A stretch of DNA of 64,000 bases from Symbiodinium kawagutii (GCA_009767595.1 VSDK01009674.1:250325-314324), one strand, 5' to 3'; shown: positions 10,940 through 21,313, numbered from the stretch's first letter. Notes: generated by a model not told the origin, from the sequence alone. Numbers and translations are program-made.

Positions 10940-11221
10940 CTTCAAATCAAAAAAACAAAAATGGAAAAGAATCAGCGAACCAATGGTTTGGGGATGTTTG
11001 CGTGCCTGGGCCTACCCAGCTTTGTCCACAGACCCACGTTTTGGTCCTCTAATGTACTTGAATTCATGAGTAAAGCACAAGCATGAGTAAAGCACAGGCA
11101 AGCCACTGGAAATCTAGAATGACTCGCACCTTCAACAAACTTCGTCCAGCAGAACTCATTGGCTTAGGTCTATCGGTCTAGTGTCATGGGTGGATTTTTT
11201 CAACCTTCTTGGTGTCACTAG

Positions 11222-11335
11222 CGAATCACCTATCCGCACCTCTGAGGCACGTCCGAGTTGTGGAACTGGGTCAATTTCAGACGCATATTATGCTATGGCC
11301 ATGGCCCTATGCCATTTGTTCCAACATTGGTATTG
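11222..11335 (+). CDS. Weak exon candidate
   Basis: The acceptor is TGTCACTAG|. The frame, open from an upstream ATG at 11181, reads ESPIRTSEARPSCGTGSISD and continues AYYAMAMALCHLFQHW. A second frame is also open. The 3' end is not defined. Confidence 0.28.
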
Positions 11336-11711
11336 TATACTTATACTTGGGTTGTTTCAACAGATATAGATGTATACTGCAATTGCATTACAGTGCTTCT
11401 AAGAACACACGCACTTGTCTCAAATCCAATCGGCGCTTGCCCACACAGGTTCAGCGCAGTTATTACATGCACTTCCTTTTTGACAGATGAAGTTGGATAC
11501 TAGCCGCATGGACTCCCTGTGCACCTCAATGGAAACTATAGGGAGCAAGTCTCAACAAAGCCCTGACAACCTGTAAATTGTATCCTGAGTCATTGCAGGT
11601 GTCCTTTTCATTTCTACTGGAATGAATAGTTGATTATTTCCTATCAACCCAATAGACTCTATAGACATTATGATGTTATAAGCGGTCGGTGTTGTTCTTG
11701 TATTTGTTGCC

Positions 11712-11713
<2 letters not shown>

Positions 11714-11757
<44 letters not shown>

Positions 11758-11832
11758 GGTCGTCGTCAAAGTTGTTGTTGTTTTGTTGTTGTTGTTGTTG
11801 CAGTTTTTGGTGGTGGTTTTGTTGCTGTTGTT
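11714..11832. repeat. (GTT)n microsatellite
   Basis: Nearly pure GTT for about 45 bases, then interrupted GTT/GGT units. A minus-strand frame through it would encode poly-Asn/Gln. It is treated as intronic. Confidence 0.9.
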
Positions 11833-11937
11833 TTACTGTGCTTGGAGACGACAAGAGTAAGGAGGGAGAGGTGTGTGCAGCTTCTGAAAGCAACTGAAGT
11901 ATCACAACAAACAACATTAAAAGAAACAACTTGCCAG

Positions 11938-12062
11938 GATTGACTGCCATGCCATCTTGTTGGAGCAACTGTCCTACGTCACCCGAAGGAGGAAACAAAA
12001 GAAGAACACCATTTGGAGCACGAAGATGGCTTGGGCCCTGGAGCATTTGGAGATTCATCCTT
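11938..12062 (+). CDS. Internal exon candidate, basic helical
   Basis: The acceptor is ACTTGCCAG|G and the donor is GTACAT at 12063. The frame reads IDCHAILLEQLSYVTRRRKQ, then KKNTIWSTKMAWALEHLEIH, ending P. It alternates hydrophobic and basic residues as helices do. All three plus frames are open here, so the frame is inference. Family unknown. Confidence 0.5.
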
Positions 12063-12274
12063 GTACATATCAAGTGCTGTAGAAGGGCGTGGCTAGCTAT
12101 GGAATAAAGAACCGTAAATGGTCACCCAGATCTCAACGCATCAAATGTAACGTCTTTTGGGATGTTGCATCTTTGTGACCGTGCCCGAGGCACGGCACCT
12201 GGGGCTATACCTCTGTTTTGTTTTCTGAAGGACCCTGTTTTCTGTTGCATTTTCCACTGGTTTTTCCATCAAAG

Positions 12275-12391
12275 GGATCAGCAGAATCAGTTGCCATCGG
12301 CATCGCATCTGGCGAGAAGCCAGTTTCCCAGATGTCTCATTGTCATGGCTGATGGCCATGCGGGCCATGCAACCCACTAGTAATTCAGCAG
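12275..12391 (+). CDS. Internal exon candidate
   Basis: The acceptor is a pyrimidine-rich TTTTTCCATCAAAG|G and the donor is GTCACT at 12392. The frame reads ISRISCHRHRIWREASFPDV, then SLSWLMAMRAMQPTSNSA. Product unknown. The minus strand is open in one frame too. Confidence 0.45.
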
Positions 12392-12491
12392 GTCACTCGC
12401 TCAAGCAGCAGCATTGTGCCTAGTGAAACCTCACTGTTGTGACCAGTTGTTGTTGTTGTGGTTGTTTTTGCTATTGTTTTTTTCAAAGCAG

Positions 12492-12679
12492 GTTTCACTC
12501 ACGGTGCCACAGAGGGTATGAGAACAAACACCCAGATTCACCACGTAGATAGGGGACGTTGTGTGTTTGAGCGTGTCAAAGTATTTGCGGGACATGCTTG
12601 CTATCTGTGCTGTCTGCATGGCAGTGCCCAAAAAGTACTAGTCTACCGGCAGCCAGCTGCAAGATCCAGAAAGATCTAG
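12492..12679 (+). CDS. Terminal exon candidate, strand unresolved
   Basis: On + the acceptor is TTTTTTTCAAAGCAG|G and a frame runs to TAG 12677-12679 (FTHGATEGMRTNTQIHHVDR, then GRCVFERVKVFAGHACYLCC). On - the segment 12503-12619 starts with ATG, reads MQTAQIASMSRKYFDTLKHT, then TSPIYVVNLGVCSHTLCGT, and ends at a perfect GTGAGT donor. Both models are good and only one can be right. Confidence 0.42.
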
Positions 12680-12823
12680 AGTCTAGAGGGCCTCGAACGG
12701 GACCAAAAAAAACCTTGAGCAATCTATAAGAAGATGGTACAAACCAATGAAAGAGGGAACACAGAGAAACTTTTAGCCTCCTTGAACCCTACCTGACCCT
12801 ACTTTTAACTGCTTTCGCCTTAG

Positions 12824-12892
12824 GTTTAAGCCTGGCAGACCTTGGTTGGCTCCTGGCAGATCACTTGGGTGCCTTGGGGACCCCGGGCCGAG
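12824..12892 (+). CDS. Internal exon candidate, product unknown
   Basis: The acceptor is GCTTTCGCCTTAG|G and the donor is GTGAGA at 12893. The frame reads LSLADLGWLLADHLGALGTP, then GR. The same frame stays open to TAG 13062 with an acidic run (HLVELEAEEEEEHVHEAW), so a long terminal exon 12824-13062 is the alternative. Product unknown. Confidence 0.58.
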
Positions 12893-13296
12893 GTGAGATG
12901 CACGAGTTCAATGAGACGGCGCACCTCGTGGAGTTGGAAGCGGAAGAGGAGGAGGAACACGTCCACGAGGCCTGGATGCCTGGTGGTGCCTGGTGGTTCC
13001 CCTTGGTGGCACGGATGGGTACCCCAGGATGGGCGGGTTCGGGTCGCACGTCCTTCTGCTAGGTCACTTCACCAGGTTCCGGTCACCCGTTGGATGCAAT
13101 CTGAAGCCATGGAAGTGGAGGTCGAACCATGACCCCCTTCACCTGAATCGATGGGGTGAACCATGCTGGCGCACACATCCAGTTTGCCATACATGGTCAC
13201 CATTGGTCACCACTGGTCAGTTGTTACATGATTGTTGCATGATGTTTACGCGGCGGTTTTCTTCCAAGCCATAAGAGTGCGCACGGCCTTCCATCG

Positions 13297-13569
13297 ATGA
13301 GGAAATCAAGCATTTGGGTGGATGACATGACGGTCCGGGATGCTGGTAGGCGGTGGAAGAACCTCATGAAGAGGAGGAAGAGGACTGCCTGTGAATCTCA
13401 GGCACAGCCACGGAAAAGTTACGCCGTGAAAGAAGTGATCACAAGATACCATAGTTGTGATCCTCAGGAAGTAGTGAACCTTCAACCCAGTTGTGGGGTA
13501 AATATTCTGTCTTGGCGTCCACTTTACAAAACCTGGAACTGCAAACTTCGCCAGTTTGTGAACATCTGA
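13297..13569 (+). CDS. Open 90-codon segment, basic
   Basis: The frame is open from ATG to TGA: MRKSSIWVDDMTVRDAGRRW, then KNLMKRRKRTACESQAQPRK, then SYAVKEVITRYHSCDPQEVV. A second plus frame encodes an acidic run over part of it. No splice-site pair fixes the limits. It could be two exons or chance. Confidence 0.35.
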   Translation: MRKSSIWVDDMTVRDAGRRWKNLMKRRKRTACESQAQPRKSYAVKEVITRYHSCDPQEVVNLQPSCGVNILSWRPLYKTWNCKLRQFVNI

Positions 13570-13647
13570 CAAGTTTCGAAACAGCACAGATTGCAATGGC
13601 AAGCGATTATTTAGTTTTATTGTAGCACAAATTGACACATCCAAATA

Positions 13648-14052
13648 TCATTCAGCAACAAGTTTACACGTTTCTTTTCTGAATATCATTTTTACTGAAT
13701 GATTAGTTTGAAGCACTGATTGACACTTGCAAATGTCATTCAACAAAGACTTTATGCTGTTTTTCTGAATCTTGGAATTTGTATTCAGCAAAGACTTTAG
13801 GTTTTTCCATTTATTATTTTGCTGGAATTGCTTTGGTGGCCGAAGGAACTTGGACCTCCCATCAATATCTACAAGCCTGTGACGCCCTATGAGGCGCAGA
13901 ATCCGCTTTGCTCCTCCAACATGGCGGTGCTTAATCCCCAAAGTTATGCTTGGTTTATTACCTTTAGATGGTTGTATAATATTGGATGATTCAGGGGTCC
14001 CTCGATTTTGAGAAACATCCATGTAATGGATGGTCACCAGGGGTACAGGCAA
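13648..14052. CDS. Both-strand open segment, strand unresolved
   Basis: The minus strand is open for 134 codons (MDVSQNRGTPESSNIIQPSK at its start). The plus strand reads WWPKELGPPINIYKPVTPYE, then AQNPLCSSNMAVLNPQSYAW, after an acceptor at 13799. The minus NRGTPESS phrase and the similar 'ttttgagaaacacc' DNA near 14870 suggest part of a dispersed repeat rather than a gene. Confidence 0.28.
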
Positions 14053-14193
14053 TTATTGACCCACAGCCAAATAGTCCCAAAGAATCTCGAGATTGTTTTT
14101 GCTGATGCAATCACATGTTGTAAGCGTGGATATTTGATATTTGCTGTTTCCAGTGATCCCCAGTGTTAACCAGCACCCCTCAACACCTTTAAG

Positions 14194-14285
14194 GCTGGTT
14201 TGGCCCCGCATGTTTGAGAAGAATGCTGAATACCTTAGCCTTGAGCCATCATGGTAATGTGTCAACGCAAACCAACAGAACAAAG
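14194..14285 (+). CDS. Internal exon candidate with GTAAGT donor
   Basis: The acceptor is ACACCTTTAAG|G and the donor is a perfect GTAAGT at 14286. The frame reads WFGPACLRRMLNTLALSHHG, then NVSTQTNRTK. A competing plus reading (14154-14253, acceptor CTGTTTCCAG, donor GTAATG, IPSVNQHPSTPLRLVWPR) also exists. I prefer this one for its donor. Confidence 0.55.
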
Positions 14286-14443
14286 GTAAGTGAACATCTC
14301 AACAAAGACTACTTGGTCATTTTCAGGATGTTCGCTAGCCGCTAGCCGTACAAGGTTTTGACACAGCCACGTGTAACCTGGATATTAGTTATATATACAT
14401 ATATATATATATGAGACACGGAACGATTTCCCGCCAGTCTTAC

Positions 14444-14615
14444 CTTCGAAAACTGGTGGGCAAATAGTGGACCCTGTGGCCTCGTCGTGAGCAAAAATTG
14501 AATTTGAGCCGTTCAAGACTTGATCCTCAGCAATCCAAGAGATTGAGAAGATCAAGAGAAGCCAACCGAAGAATCGGCATCTCGCCCTCATCACCGATTT
14601 ATTGGTTTCAGCCAC
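14444..14615 (-). CDS. First exon of a minus-strand gene with a signal-peptide-like start
   Basis: The minus-strand frame starts at ATG 14615 (MAETNKSV) or at the second Met, reading MRARCRFFGWLLLIFSISWI, then AEDQVLNGSNSIFAHDEATG, then STICPPVFE, and ends at a GTAAGA donor. The pattern (basic n-region, 14-residue hydrophobic core, small residue before EDQ) fits a secretory signal or membrane anchor. Next exons toward lower coordinates were not found. Product unknown. Confidence 0.6.
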
Positions 14616-14651
14616 CTCACTTGAGCGAGGCTCAACCCCTCAGCCCCTCAG

Positions 14652-14818
14652 GTGAACTGGGAGATCGTTGAAGCTCCAGACCCCGGATCCGGCGGAGGCA
14701 CATCTTGGTGGATGGGGAAATCCACCAAGAAACTTCGAAACCACCGTGAAATCTGGGTGGATCTGCATTTTTTGCTGCGCCTGGTGGTTTCTTGGAATGG
14801 GGATTTCCCTCAAAATCA
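14652..14818 (+). CDS. Exon-like open segment overlapping an inverted repeat
   Basis: The acceptor is CAGCCCCTCAG|G. The frame reads VNWEIVEAPDPGSGGGTSWW, then MGKSTKKLRNHREIWVDLHF. Bases 14716-14740 and about 14785-14812 form an imperfect inverted repeat (gggaaatcc..accaagaaac against its complement), so it may be repeat DNA. Confidence 0.3.
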
Positions 14819-15421
14819 TTCTAATATCAAGAATTTATCGTACTGTAGTTAGCAACCAGGGGTTCTTTATTTTGAGAAACACCCAAATAGCACTTGTGGA
14901 CTGTGCAAAGGTCTTTTTTCAAGACGGCGTGCTGATTTTGAGATGATCCACATTAACGTTGGACATTGAGATGTCCCAAGCTTGACTCACTATAAAAGGA
15001 ATCCATAGACGGATGATGAGCAGAGCATGATCGTGTTGCATGTGATATGTTGGCCGGTTGCCACATTCCCGTGTTATGTGGACCTATGTCCATCAACTCA
15101 AAGATGTTTTTCTAGCTGTATATAATTGTTTTCTGTTCTTTGGCTAATGTTAATTGAAAATAGCCCTAAAAAAAGACCCTATAGTTCTTTGGTATTTTGG
15201 TGAACTCTATTTGTAATTGCCTTCAATGCTTCGGTTATCTCATTAAACACAGCCCCAAATATCATCAAAGAAACATGACGACACGGCTATTGATGACCAA
15301 TCGCAGGGAAAATGTCCCAGAGATCATCCATGATCATCCTAAGTTTCATAGACATGATTGACGCACTGGCGCTGACAAAGCCATGGAGAAACCGAGAAAC
15401 CACGCCAGGTGCTGCCGGCAG

Positions 15422-15515
15422 GGGTGCAGCACGAGTTGGCAAGGTCTCCAAGCCGAAGGCACGGGCGCCCTCGATGCCGTGCTGGCACAAAGCGTCATTA
15501 CTCGTACCAAACAAG
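15422..15515 (+). CDS. Exon candidate before an (ATC)n tract, strand uncertain
   Basis: The acceptor is GTGCTGCCGGCAG|G. The frame reads GCSTSWQGLQAEGTGALDAV, then LAQSVITRTKQ, with a possible GA donor. The minus strand is also open (TLPTRAAPLPAAPGVVSRFL), so the strand is uncertain. Confidence 0.35.
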
Positions 15516-15520
15516 GACGA

Positions 15521-15575
<55 letters not shown>
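15521..15575. repeat. (ATC)n microsatellite
   Basis: Eighteen near-perfect ATC units. Poly-His, poly-Ile and poly-Ser readings are artefacts of it. Confidence 0.95.
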
Positions 15576-15578
<3 letters not shown>

Positions 15579-15681
15579 CCAGCTATCAAGACAAACTAGT
15601 TTGTTTTCCTAAGTTTTCCGTTCAAAGATGTGTTATCAGCTGCTATGAATCTCCATGAATCTCCCATTGACACTGCTTCAG

Positions 15682-15756
15682 GTGATCAAGGGACGTTGCC
15701 AGTGGCGGAATCCTGTGGGGTACGGCGTCCCGGTGGTGTTACCTCTCAGCCTCCAG
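15682..15756 (+). CDS. Internal exon, 25 codons, product unknown
   Basis: The acceptor is CACTGCTTCAG|G and the donor is GTACCC at 15757. It is phase 0 at both ends. The frame reads VIKGRCQWRNPVGYGVPVVL, then PLSLQ. The AG|G junction, size and clean frame match confirmed exons elsewhere in the window. Family unknown. Confidence 0.6.
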
Positions 15757-15797
15757 GTACCCAGCAGCAAGAATCACCAAGGAGTTGTTTTGAAGGT

Positions 15798-15870
15798 GTA
15801 GGAAACCTTAGGGATTACCAACATTTTTGGGATTTACCAACGATCGTAACGATTTATAGGAAACCCTAGG
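15798..15870. repeat. Short direct repeat 'ggaaacc.tagggattaccaac'
   Basis: Two imperfect copies of a 22-base unit at about 15800 and 15858, separated by a related 'gatttaccaacgat' segment. Function unknown. Confidence 0.55.
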
Positions 15871-16544
15871 GATTATCAACCATTTATCTTTAAGGTGTAA
15901 TTAGAAACAATTGATTTAGGATTTACCGGCACAACTCTTTGGTTTGGTATACCGGCACAAACGGCAGCAATCGGATTGGATCATGGCTGGAAAAATGACT
16001 AGTGGTTGCTGTTGCGAGGTTTTGGAATCTGTTGAAACAAATCAACCGTACCTGACATGATGAACGAAATCGATTGAGGAATCTTCCGGGTGGTGGTGGC
16101 TCAACTAGCGACCGGTGGTGAACGAATTGAATCTGTTGACTGGCGAGTGGCGCTTTGAGCACTGTGTCATTACCATACTCCAAGTGTGCACTGTATGTCC
16201 TATGCACGATGTCAAGTTTCATGTCTACTAATTTGAATTGAGATCAGGTTAGATGATATACTCCATTGCCAATATGCATATGTATCACACTTCAAACACA
16301 TGTCATATGATCAGATTTTTACTGTGTATATTGATTTGCCTACTTAAAGATCATGGTGTGCCATGATAGGTCTGTCTGGTGCCCAAATCTGGTGAAACCA
16401 GTTGCATACAGAGTATTCTAGATGATTTTAGCAATTATACATTCTTCTGACGGCATATCATGTTATCGCTTGTTGCATAACATGGCATGATCTTCCTGGT
16501 TCTCACGGCCTAACATATTGATTAGCATATTGATGGTATCTCAT

Positions 16545-16831
16545 GAGATGATGGCATCTTCCTGGCTTCCTTGAAGATTGATGATGCAGGTCTTCGTTTC
16601 GGTCTGAGTGGACCTGCAGCTCTCACCCCTGCACAGCCTTTTTCATGTGTATCTAGCAAGTCAACCATCAGCGTGCTATATCCTCAAGGTTGTGACATCT
16701 TGTCAGAGTTGATAGACCACACACATGTCCCAGACGTCTGCATTTGGGTTTACCCTCAGCTTTCTGCACTACCCAAAGATCGACCAGCGGAACTAGGACA
16801 TAGTCCTCATTCCAGAAGTATAAGTGTATGA
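16545..16831 (+). CDS. Long open segment, product unknown
   Basis: Open for about 95 codons to TGA: GIFLASLKIDDAGLRFGLSG, then PAALTPAQPFSCVSSKSTIS, then VLYPQGCDILSELIDHTHVP. An internal GCAG|G at 16590 could be the true acceptor. It looks like a single frame, but it is longer than most exons here. Confidence 0.42.
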
Positions 16832-16961
16832 AAACGCTTACGCAGTTTCATATCAAGTCAGTGTTTTCCATCAATGTCCCGCAATTTTTGAGGAGGTGTC
16901 ATCGGTTGATGCATGATTTTGTCCATCAATTTGCTGCTGTTGAGGTTCATGTGTTCCACAG

Positions 16962-17065
16962 ACGTCTCAGAAGCCATCCAGAACGAGCCCTGGCCCAATG
17001 ACATGTTCGCCGTGCAAAGCTCAGGGAGGGCTCACCTGGACCTACCAAGAGCTGGATCCCTCTGA
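16962..17065 (+). CDS. Exon candidate, product unknown
   Basis: The acceptor is GTGTTCCACAG|. The frame reads VSEAIQNEPWPNDMFAVQSS, then GRAHLDLPRAGSL before a TGA. A GC donor after SSGR (GAGG|GCTCAC) is plausible. The minus strand has an alternative with a GTGAGC donor. Confidence 0.48.
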
Positions 17066-17235
17066 GCTTAAGCCATTGGGTCTCAAGGGATCCAGGACAA
17101 CCCTAGCTGAAGATTAAAAGATCAGCAGAATCAACGAAAATGATCCAAGCAAATCGCATTTCATGAATCATGGAGATGGCTCAAATTGGCTGAATCTGAA
17201 CAAGAAATCCGCAGCTGTAACCAACAAATCCATAG

Positions 17236-17354
17236 CTAAGCAACGAGGATCAACGAGGTCAAGCCCGCGGCGCGACCAAGGTTTACACCACCACCCAGGG
17301 AGGTGACAGCAAGGTGGCGCAGCTGTCGCATCAGCTGAGAAGTTACAGGATCAG
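17236..17354 (+). CDS. Internal exon candidate
   Basis: The acceptor is AAATCCATAG| and the donor is GTACCA at 17355. The frame reads LSNEDQRGQARGATKVYTTT, then QGGDSKVAQLSHQLRSYRI. It is polar and helical at the end. Product unknown. Confidence 0.55.
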
Positions 17355-17930
17355 GTACCACATATCATTGGAATGCATCAGAGCAGCGTTTTTTCAGTTA
17401 TCCCTATGTTTTTTTGGCATTTTTTCCGTAGACCTATGGGATAATGACATTGGTCCTCATCCTTGCATATAGATTGTCTAGCTACAATATGTTGCCCGTC
17501 ACTCTGAAAATGATCCAAATGTAGATGTGCAATCGACAGAATTAAAGTGACAATAACCTCGGGCCTGCCATGACTGGCAAGGTTTCTTCATCAACAAAGT
17601 GATTGAGGGATCACACTGGGAAGCAATGACCTGAAGATCTGAAGTAAATAAATAGGACATGCCTCCCACAGTTCATGAAAGACTGTAAGAGTTCAAAAAT
17701 GTATTCTTACATACGTACTTCCATACATGCATACATTTTTCCTGGCATGCGTCCATCCGTGTGCACATGTATTTTTACATGATGCAATTGCATACATGCA
17801 ATAGTGAACAGGTACTTTACTTGTTTTTGTATACTGTATACATAGTAGGTTATAAGGTTATATATTTGTATATACATAAATTATATACACACACTGTATA
17901 CATATATCATACATGCAAATGTAGATACAC

Positions 17931-18051
17931 ATGGCTGCGGTCAATCGCTATCGTTCTTGGCGCCAGGACATGTCGTGGGTGGAGGGCGTCACGTTGCTAA
18001 GTTCAGAGGAACACAACGTGATTGCTGGGGCATCCCAGAAACCTGGAAGAG
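17931..18051 (+). CDS. First exon candidate, phase-linked to 18285
   Basis: ATG at 17931 is followed by an open frame MAAVNRYRSWRQDMSWVEGV, then TLLSSEEHNVIAGASQKPGR, with a donor GTAGGC at 18052, ending in phase 1. The exon at 18285 completes the split codon. Whether the ATG is the initiator or lies after a weak acceptor (TGTAG at 17924) is open. Confidence 0.65.
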
Positions 18052-18284
18052 GTAGGCGACTGGCAACCTAGGCAGAGTCAGCTTGGTTGATTCGACTCTG
18101 CTTCTTATTGTTATGAGTATATAGTGCTATAAAATTCGCAAGTAGTATCATTTGCACTGAGCACATATTCAGATTCATATTGATAATAGAAATTGGTATG
18201 TCAGTATGTTATGGTTGATTATATATTGTTGTGACTATTCCAATGATGAGTGTTGTTGTGGTTGTCTATGCTGATCTCTCGCAG

Positions 18285-18394
18285 CACCGACTCGTTGTGG
18301 CAGGTCATACTATTACAAGGCTGGGGATCATGGGGATCCCTATGAACCAACTTGGAGATGGCATCAGCCTTTCCTTACTGCCCTGTTTTGTTGA
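18285..18394 (+). CDS. Second exon of the 17931 gene
   Basis: The acceptor is TGATCTCTCGCAG|. The first two bases complete the codon from 18051, giving APTRCGRSYYYKAGDHGDPY, then EPTWRWHQPFLTALFC and a TGA. The aromatic YYY and Trp cluster is distinctive but not a family I know. It could end earlier at a GC donor (GATG|GCATCAG). Confidence 0.6.
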
Positions 18395-18408
18395 TGTACA
18401 CAATATAG

Positions 18409-18533
18409 ATCTGAGCTACGGTGGAGGGTTTGAGCGGTGGCAACTCTCACTGGAGCTGGGGCTGGAGTGTGACTTCACTTTATGGCTATTGACAATAGCC
18501 ATAAAACTTGGCAGCACCAGCACGGACCCCTAA
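18409..18533 (+). CDS. Exon-like open segment
   Basis: The acceptor is ACACAATATAG|. The frame reads LSYGGGFERWQLSLELGLEC, then DFTLWLLTIAIKLGSTSTDP and a TAA. Phase does not match 18285-18394 directly, so the link is unproven. Confidence 0.38.
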
Positions 18534-18627
18534 TTCTGATAGCCTATTCACTTCAAATAAAACCTAAAATATTGGATGGTCTTCCCATGGTTTTAATTTA
18601 AAGATTTTGAAGGTTTTATTTTATGAT

Positions 18628-18770
18628 CAGCCCTTTTCTTTCTCTTGGGGGTGGGAACTGAAGCACCACAAGAAGGAAATGCAAATACCCAGCTTTGGAT
18701 CCTTCAAGCTAAAGTCTTTCCTTCGCTGTGGCTTCAGAGTTTCCAAAAACTGTATCAAGTTGTTTGACCA
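18628..18770 (+). CDS. Weak exon candidate
   Basis: The acceptor is TTATGATCAG|. The frame reads GTEAPQEGNANTQLWILQAK, then VFPSLWLQSFQKLYQVV and a TGA. No donor is identified. Confidence 0.33.
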
Positions 18771-18957
18771 TTGAATGGGCTGGTGGTTTTGAACTGCTGG
18801 TCTCCATTTTCTTCATGATCCTTTCAAATATTTGAGATCTCATCGAAACCCATGAGTTCTTCTAGACATCATCATGGATCATCCAAACAGCACATGTTGG
18901 AATCTCTCATGTGATAGCTACATCCACGTGGGTAGCCCGAAAACTAGCATTAGCCAG

Positions 18958-19040
18958 ATGTTTTGCCTGCGTGAGCCACACAGAGATCGTTCCCATGGTC
19001 CCGTGTCTGGTTTTTCAGCGGGTCATGCCAGGTTGTCCAG
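18958..19040 (+). CDS. Exon candidate
   Basis: The acceptor is GCATTAGCCAG|. The frame reads MFCLREPHRDRSHGPVSGFS, then AGHARLSR. A GTGAGC inside it could be a donor. The 3' end is uncertain. Confidence 0.4.
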
Positions 19041-19133
19041 ATTTATCATTTGAGATTATCCAAGTGTTTTCCATCATACATCCGTTGTGGACATCCAATT
19101 CTTGCTGTTCTGGACCTGGCACGTGCATTGCAG

Positions 19134-19194
19134 TCACCGAGCTGATGGGATTGAGGCCTTTGTTTTGCTGATGGCATTTCTCCGAGATCATCAG
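19134..19194 (+). CDS. Short internal exon candidate
   Basis: The acceptor is ACGTGCATTGCAG| and the donor is GTGGGG at 19195. The frame reads HRADGIEAFVLLMAFLRDHQ. A 118-codon minus frame over 19046-19402 is probably its antisense shadow. Confidence 0.48.
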
Positions 19195-20060
19195 GTGGGG
19201 GAATACCAGTCCGAGATCGCTGTAGTGTAGGAGGTTGTAGGATTGTAGGAGTGTAGGATGTCAGCAGCATAGGGTGCACCTGTTCCCCAAACGTACTGTT
19301 TGGTTTGATGAGGGCGAGTGTGATGTTGGTACGTGCTCGGGGCATTGGCATTGGCTTGAGAATGAGGATGAGTGTGATTACAATGATGACGTTGATATAC
19401 ATGGATGCTCATGAGTATGATGACATGGGTGATGAAGATGATGATAGCAAAGGCTTGCAAAGGCGATTGATTGAGATGTGATTTGGTTCAGGGTGTTAGT
19501 AGGGAGACTACCTGGTAGCTGGGTCACTGGTGGATGGAGGGTCCTTCATTTCTTGGGCACAAGTGCTTAATGCTTTCATCAAAAATAGCAAGGTCTTTAT
19601 TTTCTTGGGATGCTTACCCAAACTAGCTGCATATTTAAACACATTGTACATGCCGATACTGAACCATATTCATATTTCAATATATTACTGTAGGCATTGT
19701 TAGGCTATATGATGGTACAGGTGTGTAGGTATATGCACAATGCTTATACATTTGTATACATACCCGTGCACGCGTATTTGTGTGTGTGTGTGTGCGCTAG
19801 CTACTATTGAAGGTCAATATGCACACACACACACATGCACTGATGCTTTGAGGCATTGAGGCATTTATTTTATACACATACCTACGGATGTTGTATTTGC
19901 ATCCCTGTGTAGATCAATGTATATGGTCGTTTCTCCAATAAAGGGGACCCCCAACATTGGTTGGTTTTGTAATATGATTTACAATTGAATGATAACTGGG
20001 CGGTTACCCCTATGGCCCTATGGCTTGAGAAACCACGTGTATACATGCATTCGATTTCCG

Positions 20061-20236
20061 ACATACCATGGTACAGGACACTGGAACCAGCAAGGTTTAC
20101 TCAGATTTGCCACCAGCAAACTTAGGACTTCTACGTTGACGTGGATTTGATGGATGGGAGGATCTATTCCATGAAAGGTCCTGGCGGAATGGAGTTTCTT
20201 GGCTGACCTCGGTTGGGCAGTTTAGTGCTGGCCAGT
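20061..20236 (+). CDS. Exon-like frame interrupted by TGA
   Basis: One plus frame reads MVQDTGTSKVYSDLPPANLG, LLR, then TGA, then RGFDGWEDLFHERSWRNGVS and WLTSVGQFSAGQ. It could be two exons, a pseudogene, or an antisense artefact of a minus frame (20097-20288, ending near a GTAAAC donor). Confidence 0.28.
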
Positions 20237-20592
20237 GAGGGAAAGCACAGGATAGGATGCTCCAATTGAGGATTGGCCAGCAGGACATACCTGTTTGATT
20301 TAAAGCAGCTGTTATTTTCCATCCTAATGACCCTAATTACCAACATCCCGGGTGAAAAACCTACCAGGTACCCTATTACCTAGATACCAATCACCCATCC
20401 TAATTACTTGTGGGGATGAAAAACCTAATTGATTGGCATTTTTTTGTGAATGGGTGCAACGTACTCAACCATGTTGAGTGATCGCTACCTCTTTCCAAGA
20501 GGTTAAAATCCCATGAAAACAAATATCTTCCTACCAGAGAGGGTCAGTCAGCTGGCTTTGTCGGTGTTTTTGTTTCCTTTATCTCTTTGTAG

Positions 20593-20694
20593 ACGCCATG
20601 TATCATTGACCCGTTCCCATGGGACATGCAAATTGTGTCAAATCGTATCATCCTGCAATGCTGCAGTGATATGAACCGCATTCGGACGCCCTGA
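20593..20694 (+). CDS. Exon candidate, possibly terminal
   Basis: The acceptor is a strong CCTTTATCTCTTTGTAG|. The frame reads TPCIIDPFPWDMQIVSNRII, then LQCCSDMNRIRTP and TGA at 20692-20694. The PFPWDM core is strongly non-random. GC or GA donors inside are possible. Product unknown. Confidence 0.52.
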   Translation, partial: TPCIIDPFPWDMQIVSNRIILQCCSDMNRIRTP

Positions 20695-20843
20695 ATCTTC
20701 CAGGGATCGCAGATCGATCAGTATGAAAGATGTGTATCTAGGCCATTTGGGCAGTCCGTTTGGGCTATCCCTGGGAAAGCCTGAAGCCATCATTGATGGA
20801 TGAATTTAACCAATGGATTTACCACCACTGGATGTGTCCATAG

Positions 20844-20981
20844 GTCGATCGCATCGTCACATCAAGGCTTATCCCCAGCGAAGACCAAGTGCTTCTCAGC
20901 GAGGCGTGGTGTTTCTTTTGGACACAGCCAGCTTCTGAAACTCTGAAAATCAGTGGATTTAATCCTTTCTGCGTGGAATGA
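20844..20981 (+). CDS. Exon candidate, product unknown
   Basis: The acceptor is GTGTCCATAG|G. The frame reads VDRIVTSRLIPSEDQVLLSE, then AWCFFWTQPASETLKISGFN, ending PFCVE and a TGA at 20979-20981. It lies directly before the (GAT)n array. Product unknown. Confidence 0.52.
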   Translation, partial: VDRIVTSRLIPSEDQVLLSEAWCFFWTQPASETLKISGFNPFCVE

Positions 20982-21092
20982 TGGTGGATGGAGGATTCAT
21001 AACATGATGATTACGGTCACGATGAGGATGGATTGTGATGATGGAAGATGGACAATGGACAATGGATTATGGACATGGGAATACTGGATGAT

Positions 21093-21155
<63 letters not shown>

Positions 21156-21207
21156 CGACAACGACGATGACGACGACGATGACGATGACGATGACGATGA
21201 TGATGAC

Positions 21208-21281
<74 letters not shown>

Positions 21282-21282
21282 C

Positions 21283-21313
<31 letters not shown>

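Noticed and set aside
11552..12073. 173-codon minus ORF rich in Asn/Gln
   Set aside because: Its length comes from the (GTT)n array; a spliced plus-strand exon at 11938-12062 is better supported.
15287..15660. Poly-His, poly-Ile, poly-Ser and poly-Met ORFs
   Set aside because: They depend on the (ATC)n microsatellite.
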